Shown here piece after piece: positions 1 to 6,623 of a stretch of 6,623 bases of DNA; position 1 is the first letter of the stretch; every line of letters begins with the position of its first letter. Both the position numbers and the translations under genes were made by a program. Origin of the DNA: Candidatus Hodarchaeota archaeon (lineage in GTDB: Archaea; Asgardarchaeota; Heimdallarchaeia; Hodarchaeales; YT1-057); NCBI GenBank assembly GCA_016839955.1, contig JAEOTI010000772.1:1-6623 (forward strand), read 5' to 3'. The notes under the pieces are model-generated. The model was not told the DNA's origin and made no database searches. It saw only the letters and a list, made by a program, of their open reading frames with translations.

Positions 1-1
1 G

Positions 2-5
2 GGTG
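2..5 (+). promoter_or_regulatory. Possible weak Shine-Dalgarno (GGTG)
   Basis: GGTG lies 8 nt before the ATG at 14 and matches part of the archaeal GGAGGTGAT consensus. It is short and sits at the window edge, so it gives only modest support for that start. No promoter can be assessed because the upstream DNA is missing. Confidence 0.3.
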
Positions 6-13
6 TTAAATCG

Positions 14-3000
14 ATGGTTGAAACTTTGAGATCTTTGGTTCCAACTATCACTTGGCAAGATGAGCCCAAATATTTCTTATCTGACAAAGAGATTGAAGTA
101 ATCGAAACCTTCAATAGAAGTGTACCTAAAGAAATACAAATTCAGGATTTTGATATTATCGGGTGGGCTGTTGAAATTCTTGAGCAATGTTGGAGGGATA
201 GACCTGTATCTAAACAGTTAAAACCTAGAAAACAGAAGCCCCATCTATTATGGGTTCCTAGTAAAGTACAAAAACATGAGGGAAGAGATCAGGGAAGATT
301 AAGTCGCACTTTACTTGAACTTGCTGCTTTGGTTCATGGAAAAGCTACTCTTGAGTTAGCAAACGCGTTGTCAGTAAGTAATTACAGCATTACAAAGTCA
401 GTAAAAAGAGGTGAGCAGCATTATGAACCATTCTTCCCAATTTCATTCATTGACAATAAAATCGTTACATTGGGGATTAAAATTTCAGAGGGAAATCCAG
501 TTGCTTTAGATTTCTATCTTCCTTGGAAATTCCTCGACCCCTTAGTCAATCAATACCGAGAAATAGGAGAAAAAATCGCTTTCATAAAGAAAGACAATGA
601 ATTTCCTACCTTAGAAGGTCTTGGATTATTCGATAATAGTCAAAGAACACCAACTGAAATTGCGAAGGTGTTACTAATAGCGTTACAGCGTTGGTGGTTG
701 ATGGAATATGCAATTTTAGATACTGTAATCATTTCTCAATTGATTACTACCGAATTAATGCCTCTTCCTGCTGCACTTCATGCTTTTGCTATGGCAAACA
801 AAGAAGTGACGATTTCACGATTATCCAATCTATATCAAACCTTTGAGGAGGACATAGTTGATCAAGTTAAGGGTATTTTGAGTACAACATATGAAATCCC
901 TACTCGGTTGAAGGATGAGCAAATTTTAATTCCAATTACTGTTTCACATAGACTTTTAGAGATTAAATCAGAATATGACGTTTATACCTGGTTAAAGCAT
1001 GGTGGATTTATATTTCCATTCGAATATGAAAAAACTCTTGTTCCACTTTATCAAGAAACAATTGAAGAAATCATTAATGATGTGAATAAGAATTCAAACC
1101 TAGGGTTAAAACCAAATATATCAATTAATAGTTTTGTTGGAGAAGGAAAAACAGGGGTTCTAGGGCAACTTGTATTAAAATTGATAAAAGAAGAAAGATC
1201 AATCTATATTTTTCAACGGGGAATGGTTACAGGAGTTTTTCCTAGTGATGCTATTTTCATTATTGACAATCTTCACAAATTAGATAGTGAATCTTTGAAA
1301 GCAATTCAACGTCTACAGACTCATGGATATCAGATTATTTTTTCTCAATCTAAAGAATTAGCTTATACAGTGGCCACAAAATTTGAAGATTTAAAATTAG
1401 CTCATGCTTTTCGTATAAGATACATTGATTTGCCTTCATTATCGAGGGAAGAGATCAACTTGTTGATATCATTTTTCCTTGAACCGTGGATTGAAGAGCT
1501 CTCTAAAGATACACTTGATCCATTAGCTCTATTCACAAAGACACCACGAACTATTGCTCAATTATATTCATTTCTCTGTGTTACAGGTCAAAAAATATTG
1601 ACTCCGAAATTTATAGGTCTTTTTATGAAGGTACAACCTCTTTATGACATTGCTAAAGTTGTATCTTTGGCATTTATTTCAGAGAAAATGAGTCTTGATC
1701 AAATGAGGGCAGAGTGTTGTATTTTATCCGCGTTAGGAGTAATTGGATCGATTTCTCGAGCACACTTAGACTATTTAGAAAAGTTAGTATGTGAAAAATA
1801 TAATGTTGAACACCTCTGGTTCTATAAAACTTTTACTCATATAAGATCTAATGCCGTTATTATAGGAGGAGGATTATTATCTGATTTTTTTAAAGCGCCA
1901 GAGAAAATACTTTCATTACTAAAAATCAATGATTTCGTAGAAAGAATTCCAAGTTTAGAAATAGATCTGGTTTTGGAATTAATCGAGAGATTGGAAGAAT
2001 GTAGAAAAATTGTACGATCAGGGATAATTCAACAAGGTCTGAAAAATTACTTAGCTGACCAATCACCTAAAGAGGGATTCTTACTAATTCCCTATGTTCT
2101 CAAATCAATTTTCTTTATTGAACCAACAAGTACCGTGATTTCAGAATACCTCTCGATTGTCACAACCAAAAAACGATTAAAAAGAGTTAATAAACAACTC
2201 CATGATGATTCTTTAGCAGAATTATTTGGAGGAGTAAATAATCTAATATCAACACAAATGACCTATGGTGAGCGATTATCAGATGCAATACAGCTTTGTG
2301 AATTCTTTTTAGAAGTTATAGAAAAGTTTGATCTAAAAACAACAAGATTTAAAGAAGCTAAAGGAACCTTATTATTAAACTATACGCGACTCCTAGTTGA
2401 TACAGGACAGTTTGACCTAGCATACAAGAAATTGCATTATATTTTACAATATTGTCGTAAAAATGGATTTGTTAATTGGGAGGCCAATATTTATAACCGT
2501 CTTGCGAGACTTGATATGCATTTTTCTCCATTACTCCTCATTCGTGCTAAAAAACTACTAAGAAAAGCTCTTACCCGAATTCATAACGTGGAAACAACTG
2601 GCGCAGATGAATTAGAAACAATAACCCTCAATGTTTCAGCACACATTCATCTTATGGAAAGAAATATAGAAATGGCTAAAAAAACAAGTAATAAGGCCTT
2701 AGAATTTGCTAAACGCATTAATCGGCCTCAGTCAATTGGATTTGCACAATGGATTGAAGCTATGACTGAATGGATAGATCCAAACGGAAATAAAGAAGTT
2801 GTAATTGAAAAATTAATGCGTTCTTTAACAACATTTGAAAGGTATGGACAATACGCAAGAGCGACTCAGTTTAGATGGTTACTCCCTGTAATCCTTATTT
2901 CTCAAGATGAAATCGACAGAGCTGACGAAATAATCAAAGATATGAATCAACGTTTTGCAAGACATTATGAAGGTTTAATGGTCAAAGATTTTTCTATTCC

Positions 3001-5347
3001 AGTGTCCTTACTAAGCAGTGAAGCAATGCCGGGTTCATCTGGGCTCATGTATCACTATCTATGGACTAATCATCCAAGAAGCCAACAACGAGATGCTATA
3101 GAATCTTATCCAGTCTTTCTAGAAGAATTTAAGAAATTAAAAATAAAAAGATCTGAATTTCTAAGTTCCATATCAGTAGTGCATATGATTGAAATTCTTG
3201 GTGTCCATGCTGCTGCACTAGGTTATTCTCAAACTGAAGAATTCCTTCAAAAAGCGATATCAGCGAAATTTTCTAGGCCGATGTTTCAAGGAGTATCTAT
3301 TCTCTTTAAGAGTTTAGGTGATTATTACCATCGAATAGAAAAATTTCAAAGAGTTTTAGAATGCTGGACTCTTGCGCATATTTTTTGGGAAATTGATAAT
3401 GGTCCAATCGAGACATTCATCGATAGGAATCTAATTCAACTACTTTCAGACCATCCTGAATTGCGATGTTCTTTTTTAGGTATCAAAACCAATATTCAGA
3501 ATAATACAATTAACATTGAGATTCCTCCAGATGCTATTGAAAGACTTACTTCAATAAAAGAGTGGCCAACACCTGAATGGTTTTCAGATTGGCCAGATGA
3601 ATCAGAAATGCTCTTTTCTGATGATTATAGAAGAGAGTGGATCTCTGATTATATTGAATCTTATGAAAACATATCATTTTCTCAATTTTTCGAGCAATTA
3701 TACTCTCCTGAAAGAAAGGAGATAGATCTTAATCGTCTTGAAGTTCCAATTCTTGCAGATATAAAATTACCAAAGTTGCCTGTCGTTGTGACTGAAACTA
3801 AGTTCAAACAATTTGAAAGGACGTGCGCGATGTGTGGAGCAAGACATAGTACAACAGTTGAGTTAGAGCTTCACGCACGATGGTGTCCTCAAAAACAAAT
3901 TGCTTTGAAATTAATTTCAGAAGGAAACTTACAAGAACATACGGGAAATGATATAGGATCTATAATCAAACACTGGAAAGTTGTAAAGATCTATGGACGT
4001 GAACAAATGGGGTGGATCGGTCTTGCGCTTAATTATGATCGTCTAGGAGCGAATGATCATGCAGCTAGTTTATTCATCCAAGCTCTTTACCATAATCCCG
4101 AGAATTACGAAGGATGGTATGATCTTGGTAATTCATTATATAAAATGGGAAAACATGAAGCAGCATTCGCTTGTTGGGAAAATATTCTAGCTAAGAGACC
4201 AGATGATCTCGAGACCTTGCTCAGATTAGGTTCTACACACCTTGAAAGTGGTAACTTAGATACTGCAGAAAATAATGTAAAAAGAGCTATAAATCTAGAT
4301 CCAGGCAATACGAGGGGAATCCATCTGGTCACTCAGATCTATCTTTGCAAGAGAAATTTTAATTCTGCAACAGAAGAATTAATGTCTATTGAATCCAAAT
4401 TTTCAGATAATCCTTTTTATTGGTTTGAAAGATTAGTTTTACATTGGAATGAGAAAAATTGGTTTGCAGCAGAAAAATCCTGTGAAAAAATTTTAGAATT
4501 TATACAACAGATCATTAAGAATTTGAATAAGTATTTTACATTTAATACCGAAGATATGGATTTAAATACCGAAGAAAAAACAGTTCTAAGTGTGAAAGTA
4601 CATCTTGAAAGAGCAAGTTACTTTTTTCAAAAAAAGATCATGGATTATTCTTATTGGGAACATCAACAAGTTGAGAAATCATTAAGGATATGTAAAAAAA
4701 GACTTAAAGCAAAGATTCCCCTTAAAGAAGAGATAAGACCTCTTATCCTTGATTATGATATCAAGAAAGATGAAAATCCAATAGAGCTACTCTCGATCAT
4801 TAATCACCCATTTAACTGGTTAAAACTTGCGATTGTCCATCTTTCTATTGAAGATTGGAAAAATGCGAGATTTTTCATAGATAAAGCAGAAATAGAATGG
4901 CCAGAATTGACTGATTTTCAACCGAATATTTCAGAAAATTTGAAAAACTTCTTGACCAGAATTTATGAAAGCTATAACAAGAGAAATACCCCTGAAACTA
5001 TAGAGGAGTGGTTTAACTTAGGAATGTATTATAAAAGTAGAAATGACATGAAAAATATGGCAGTCTGTTTTCGGAATACCTTTCGAGTAATTAAATTTTG
5101 GCTACACCACTTAGAAATGATAAGAGTAAAAAAAGAACTGCAGGAGGAAAGTTTCTCTTCTAATTTCGGAACATTGGCTAAGATGGGGGAATTAGCTTTA
5201 GGAGCAAATGAATGGATCATAGCTAAATACTGTTTTAAACGATTAGAAGAAATACTTATGAATGAAATTACTTCAAGTGATATCGAAATGCCAGAGATAG
5301 GTGAACGTGAATATCAGTATTCTCCTATCTTTGAATCTCTCCAATGA
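14..5347 (+). CDS. Giant STAND-like P-loop NTPase with TPR arrays and an internal C2HC zinc finger (1777 aa)
   Basis: Probably a cytoplasmic signalling or scaffold ATPase; the trigger and partners are unknown. Seen in the sequence: residues 1-370 are unrecognised, with a helix-turn-helix-like stretch near 99-132. A P-loop (S373-FVGE-GKT380) is followed by a Walker B-like strand (A413-IFIID-N419), a sensor-like strand (G438-YQIIFSQS) and a DLPSLSREE segment at 472-480, which is typical of STAND ATPases. Helical, TPR-like repeats cover about 745-985. A Trp- and acid-rich stretch starts at 1183. A C2HC motif uses C1271, C1274, H1287 and C1291. Five 34-residue TPR units fill 1330-1499, and TPR-like helices recur near 1599-1632 and 1660-1760. 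No signal peptide or membrane span is evident. The ATG at 14 is the first in frame, but the 13 bases before it contain no in-frame stop, so the true start could lie further left. The gene ends in TGA. STAND family membership is inferred from motif order; the TPR call is firmer. Confidence 0.9.
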   Translation: MVETLRSLVPTITWQDEPKYFLSDKEIEVIETFNRSVPKEIQIQDFDIIGWAVEILEQCWRDRPVSKQLKPRKQKPHLLWVPSKVQKHEGRDQGRLSRTLLELAALVHGKATLELANALSVSNYSITKSVKRGEQHYEPFFPISFIDNKIVTLGIKISEGNPVALDFYLPWKFLDPLVNQYREIGEKIAFIKKDNEFPTLEGLGLFDNSQRTPTEIAKVLLIALQRWWLMEYAILDTVIISQLITTELMPLPAALHAFAMANKEVTISRLSNLYQTFEEDIVDQVKGILSTTYEIPTRLKDEQILIPITVSHRLLEIKSEYDVYTWLKHGGFIFPFEYEKTLVPLYQETIEEIINDVNKNSNLGLKPNISINSFVGEGKTGVLGQLVLKLIKEERSIYIFQRGMVTGVFPSDAIFIIDNLHKLDSESLKAIQRLQTHGYQIIFSQSKELAYTVATKFEDLKLAHAFRIRYIDLPSLSREEINLLISFFLEPWIEELSKDTLDPLALFTKTPRTIAQLYSFLCVTGQKILTPKFIGLFMKVQPLYDIAKVVSLAFISEKMSLDQMRAECCILSALGVIGSISRAHLDYLEKLVCEKYNVEHLWFYKTFTHIRSNAVIIGGGLLSDFFKAPEKILSLLKINDFVERIPSLEIDLVLELIERLEECRKIVRSGIIQQGLKNYLADQSPKEGFLLIPYVLKSIFFIEPTSTVISEYLSIVTTKKRLKRVNKQLHDDSLAELFGGVNNLISTQMTYGERLSDAIQLCEFFLEVIEKFDLKTTRFKEAKGTLLLNYTRLLVDTGQFDLAYKKLHYILQYCRKNGFVNWEANIYNRLARLDMHFSPLLLIRAKKLLRKALTRIHNVETTGADELETITLNVSAHIHLMERNIEMAKKTSNKALEFAKRINRPQSIGFAQWIEAMTEWIDPNGNKEVVIEKLMRSLTTFERYGQYARATQFRWLLPVILISQDEIDRADEIIKDMNQRFARHYEGLMVKDFSIPVSLLSSEAMPGSSGLMYHYLWTNHPRSQQRDAIESYPVFLEEFKKLKIKRSEFLSSISVVHMIEILGVHAAALGYSQTEEFLQKAISAKFSRPMFQGVSILFKSLGDYYHRIEKFQRVLECWTLAHIFWEIDNGPIETFIDRNLIQLLSDHPELRCSFLGIKTNIQNNTINIEIPPDAIERLTSIKEWPTPEWFSDWPDESEMLFSDDYRREWISDYIESYENISFSQFFEQLYSPERKEIDLNRLEVPILADIKLPKLPVVVTETKFKQFERTCAMCGARHSTTVELELHARWCPQKQIALKLISEGNLQEHTGNDIGSIIKHWKVVKIYGREQMGWIGLALNYDRLGANDHAASLFIQALYHNPENYEGWYDLGNSLYKMGKHEAAFACWENILAKRPDDLETLLRLGSTHLESGNLDTAENNVKRAINLDPGNTRGIHLVTQIYLCKRNFNSATEELMSIESKFSDNPFYWFERLVLHWNEKNWFAAEKSCEKILEFIQQIIKNLNKYFTFNTEDMDLNTEEKTVLSVKVHLERASYFFQKKIMDYSYWEHQQVEKSLRICKKRLKAKIPLKEEIRPLILDYDIKKDENPIELLSIINHPFNWLKLAIVHLSIEDWKNARFFIDKAEIEWPELTDFQPNISENLKNFLTRIYESYNKRNTPETIEEWFNLGMYYKSRNDMKNMAVCFRNTFRVIKFWLHHLEMIRVKKELQEESFSSNFGTLAKMGELALGANEWIIAKYCFKRLEEILMNEITSSDIEMPEIGEREYQYSPIFESLQ

Positions 5348-5359
5348 AAAATGATTTTT

Positions 5360-5435
5360 AAATTTAATGTGCTGTTCGTGATATGAGATTCAATGAATTA
5401 GAATTAATTCCCTTTCACATTTAATTTCTTTTTTT
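5360..5435 (+). terminator. Probable terminator of the large gene: interrupted inverted repeat plus T7 run
   Basis: The arm AAATTTAATGTG (5360-5371) pairs with CACATTTAATTT (5416-5427) at 11 of 12 positions. The enclosed bases contain a second perfect hairpin, GAATTA-GAAT-TAATTC (5395-5410). One base after the outer stem is a run of seven T (5429-5435), the U-tract expected of archaeal and intrinsic terminators. On the minus strand the same stem is followed about 8 nt later by TTTTT (complement of 5347-5351), so the structure might also stop the convergent gene. The stem is AT-rich with a long loop, so the T-run may be the functional part. Confidence 0.5.
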
Positions 5436-5484
5436 GAATATAACCAGACCAAGATTTGTAGGATCAAAATTATAGACCTAAACA

Positions 5485-6174
5485 TCAATTTTGAACTTTG
5501 TGATTAGTAACTTCTTTTATCATTCTAATTAGGGTATTACTATTAGAAGTTACTAGAGTCCATCTGTACCATGGAGTATTTCTCTGGATTTTTTTTCCTC
5601 CTATAGTAAAAATAAGTCTTCTTAAGGATTTTTTTAACCTTAAGTGATTGAAATCTTCCGCAAGTGGAAACGCTTTAGCTAAAAGTCTGGAATTCTTGCT
5701 TCCTCTTATTAAAAGATCAACTGATGGATTTTTTCTTTTTAAATGAGCATTTTGTTTGAAACCTTTAGATTCTAACTGGAATATCTCTTTATGAGATGAT
5801 TTTCGACAATCAACAACACTGTAAATTTTGAAATAAGCAATTAAGAATGGAGCCCATCCCTTCTCCTTATCCAATGTTGCATAAAAGAATAAATAATCTT
5901 TTTTTTTCAGATTGAGAAGGGTCTCTGTACTTCCAAAACCTCGGTTAAAATAGCCAAAGGTGAACGTATCGAATTCAGGATCTAAATGTACAGGTAAATC
6001 AGGATATTTAACATTATGAAATCCTAGTTCACGATATGTTGGACTTTTTTCTCTAGTCCTCTCAACTTCTGGTATTGGTAAATATTCAAAACTTAAATCT
6101 TGAAAAACCCTTCCTCTTCCGTTTGGGTACTTTGTACTTGAACCAACATTTATTAGAACACCAATTCTGCTCAT
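5485..6174 (-). CDS. Nmad3-like protein (putative DNA base-modification-associated), 229 aa
   Basis: Family features I can see: an N-terminal strand followed by YLPIPE (31-36), PTYREL (45-50), a VHLDPEFDTFTFG block (62-74), a hydrophobic DYLFFYATL strand (93-101), FLIAYFKI (110-117), NAHLKR (142-147), a GSKNSRLLAKAFPL block (158-171) and a C-terminal PWYRW. The spacing and the HxDPE-F-T-F/Y-G signature match what I recall of archaeal proteins assigned to nucleotide modification associated domain 3. That family was linked computationally to hypermodified DNA bases; its exact reaction is not established. H63, D65, E67, H144 and R157 are candidate functional residues, by inference. The length is typical for a stand-alone copy and the protein looks soluble. 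The ATG at 6174 is supported by an upstream TATA-like box. The gene is convergent with the large ATPase gene (137 bp between stops) and divergent from the partial gene to the right. Without an alignment the family call remains a recognition-based judgement. Confidence 0.8.
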   Translation of the reverse strand: MSRIGVLINVGSSTKYPNGRGRVFQDLSFEYLPIPEVERTREKSPTYRELGFHNVKYPDLPVHLDPEFDTFTFGYFNRGFGSTETLLNLKKKDYLFFYATLDKEKGWAPFLIAYFKIYSVVDCRKSSHKEIFQLESKGFKQNAHLKRKNPSVDLLIRGSKNSRLLAKAFPLAEDFNHLRLKKSLRRLIFTIGGKKIQRNTPWYRWTLVTSNSNTLIRMIKEVTNHKVQN

Positions 6175-6398
6175 TCTGTTTTTATCCTATTTCGATTTAT
6201 AATGTATACGCTTATGACATGTTTAACATCAATTGGGTCAATTCATATGATTCGTGTTCTATATTCCCTTACAGAACGGACCAAAAAAAAACCAACATCA
6301 AATTCCTTATTTTTCACGTTGTTCACTAACTTTTTACCATTAATTTATCTACCATGATTGATTCTGATTCAACTATTTGTTACAACTATCATGTCTGA
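6175..6398. other. Divergent intergenic spacer
   Basis: This 224-bp AT-rich spacer separates the starts of two divergent reading frames. The only convincing signal is the TATA-like box of the left gene. On the plus side, TTAATTTATC near 6340-6349 is a weak TATA candidate about 50 nt before the ATG at 6399. A run of nine A (6283-6291) would read as a T-tract on the minus strand but has no stem beside it. I see no RNA gene, operator-like palindrome or repeat array. Confidence 0.5.
6196..6203 (-). promoter_or_regulatory. TATA-like box of the Nmad3-like gene
   Basis: Read on the minus strand, ATTATAAA is centred about 25 nt before the ATG at 6174. In archaea, TATA centres lie about 25-27 nt before the transcription start, so the transcript would begin at or next to the start codon (leaderless). 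A short AGGAT (6184-6188) lies 9 nt before the ATG and is a weak alternative ribosome-binding signal that would need a longer leader. The bases just upstream of the box are only a poor BRE match. Confidence 0.5.
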
Positions 6399-6623
6399 AT
6401 GACTCTTGTTACCAAGATACCTATTATTCTTGTTAATTCAGTTTCAAAATCTCTACTCACATCCGAAGCTTTACTGAAAATATGTCCAATTTCATGTAAC
6501 AATTCTTTAGATAATAAAATAGAAGAATTAACTAATCAAATAGACCAGATTTTGTTAAAAATTCTAAAAAAAATAGAAACCTCCAAAAAAGAAAAATTGA
6601 AAATAGCCCTCCTTGAGGGAGAA
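6399..6623 (+). CDS. 5' part of an unrecognised gene, open at the right edge (75 codons visible)
   Basis: The frame opens with ATG directly after an in-frame TGA (6396-6398) and stays open to the last base, which is unlikely by chance in such AT-rich DNA. The protein starts MTLVTKIPIILVNSVS. From about residue 37 it becomes a charged amphipathic helix with hydrophobic residues at 3/4 spacing (I41, L44, I48, I51, I55, I59), suggesting a coiled coil or helical hairpin. The last visible residues, KIALLEGE, resemble the strand and first glycine that precede a P-loop in AAA/STAND ATPases (hhhEGEPGxGKT), but the P-loop itself would lie outside the window. No clear ribosome binding site precedes the ATG. 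A three-codon ATG-TCT-GAA-TGA frame at 6391 overlaps the start and is probably meaningless. The gene may belong to an operon continuing rightward. Confidence 0.6.
   Translation, partial: MTLVTKIPIILVNSVSKSLLTSEALLKICPISCNNSLDNKIEELTNQIDQILLKILKKIETSKKEKLKIALLEGE

Noticed and set aside
4105..4332. 75-codon minus-strand open frame
   Set aside because: It lies wholly inside the TPR-coding part of the large gene, is antisense to conserved repeat residues and shows no family resemblance.
4543..4577. Short imperfect direct repeat (TTTAATACCGAAGA / TTTAAATACCGAAGA)
   Set aside because: Only two copies occur, with a one-base length difference, inside a charged linker of the large gene (NTED/NTEE). 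It is probably a small slippage trace and not an array.
5029..5220. 63-codon minus-strand open frame
   Set aside because: It is antisense to the C-terminal helices of the large gene, low in complexity, and has no independent support.
6283..6291. Run of nine A as a minus-strand terminator
   Set aside because: No minus-strand gene ends here and no stem adjoins it. AT-rich spacers commonly contain such runs.
6075..6329. 84-codon plus-strand open frame
   Set aside because: It overlaps the conserved N-terminal coding region of the Nmad3-like gene in antisense and then runs into the intergenic spacer. Its product is rich in F, Y and N with no recognisable pattern.
6607..6619. Small perfect hairpin CCCTC-CTT-GAGGG
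   Set aside because: It lies within the open partial gene, has a 3-nt loop and no following T-run, so it is most likely incidental.
1..6623. tRNA, rRNA, CRISPR array, insertion sequence or tandem-repeat array
   Set aside because: I saw no cloverleaf sequence, regularly spaced repeats, transposase motifs or terminal inverted repeats with target duplications on either strand.

Overview
This is an AT-rich window with a strong preference for AGA arginine codons. It carries one very large gene, one mid-sized gene and the 5' part of a third. An archaeon is the best guess. The minus-strand gene has a TATA-like box about 25 nt before its ATG, as in archaeal leaderless transcripts. The convergent intergenic space holds an inverted repeat followed by a T-run. 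No strong AGGAGG-type ribosome binding site is visible anywhere. The long multidomain repeat protein would suit an Asgard-type archaeon, but no rRNA or marker gene is present, so the lineage is unproven.

Layout. Positions 14-5347 (+) encode a 1777-residue protein with these parts in order: an unrecognised N-terminal region of about 370 residues with a possible helix-turn-helix, a compact and partly degenerate STAND/AAA-like P-loop module, a long helical-repeat region, an aromatic and acidic segment, a CX2CX12HX3C zinc-finger-like motif, five consecutive 34-residue TPR units, and further TPR-like helices to the C-terminus. A 137-bp convergent spacer (5348-5484) with a probable terminator separates it from the minus-strand gene at 5485-6174. 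That gene encodes 229 residues resembling the Nmad3 family (nucleotide modification associated domain 3). A 224-bp divergent spacer (6175-6398) follows. A plus-strand reading frame then opens with ATG at 6399 and runs off the right edge without a stop (75 codons). Its last visible residues look like the strand that precedes a P-loop.

How they might work together. The large protein is built like a STAND sensor or scaffold: an NTPase switch joined to repeat arrays that bind partners. Proteins of this type are common in signalling and in biological-conflict systems. Nmad3-like proteins have been linked computationally to complex DNA base modification. The two genes are convergent, so they are not one operon. 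Any link to a defence or modification locus is inference from proximity only. The most unusual item is the large protein's architecture.
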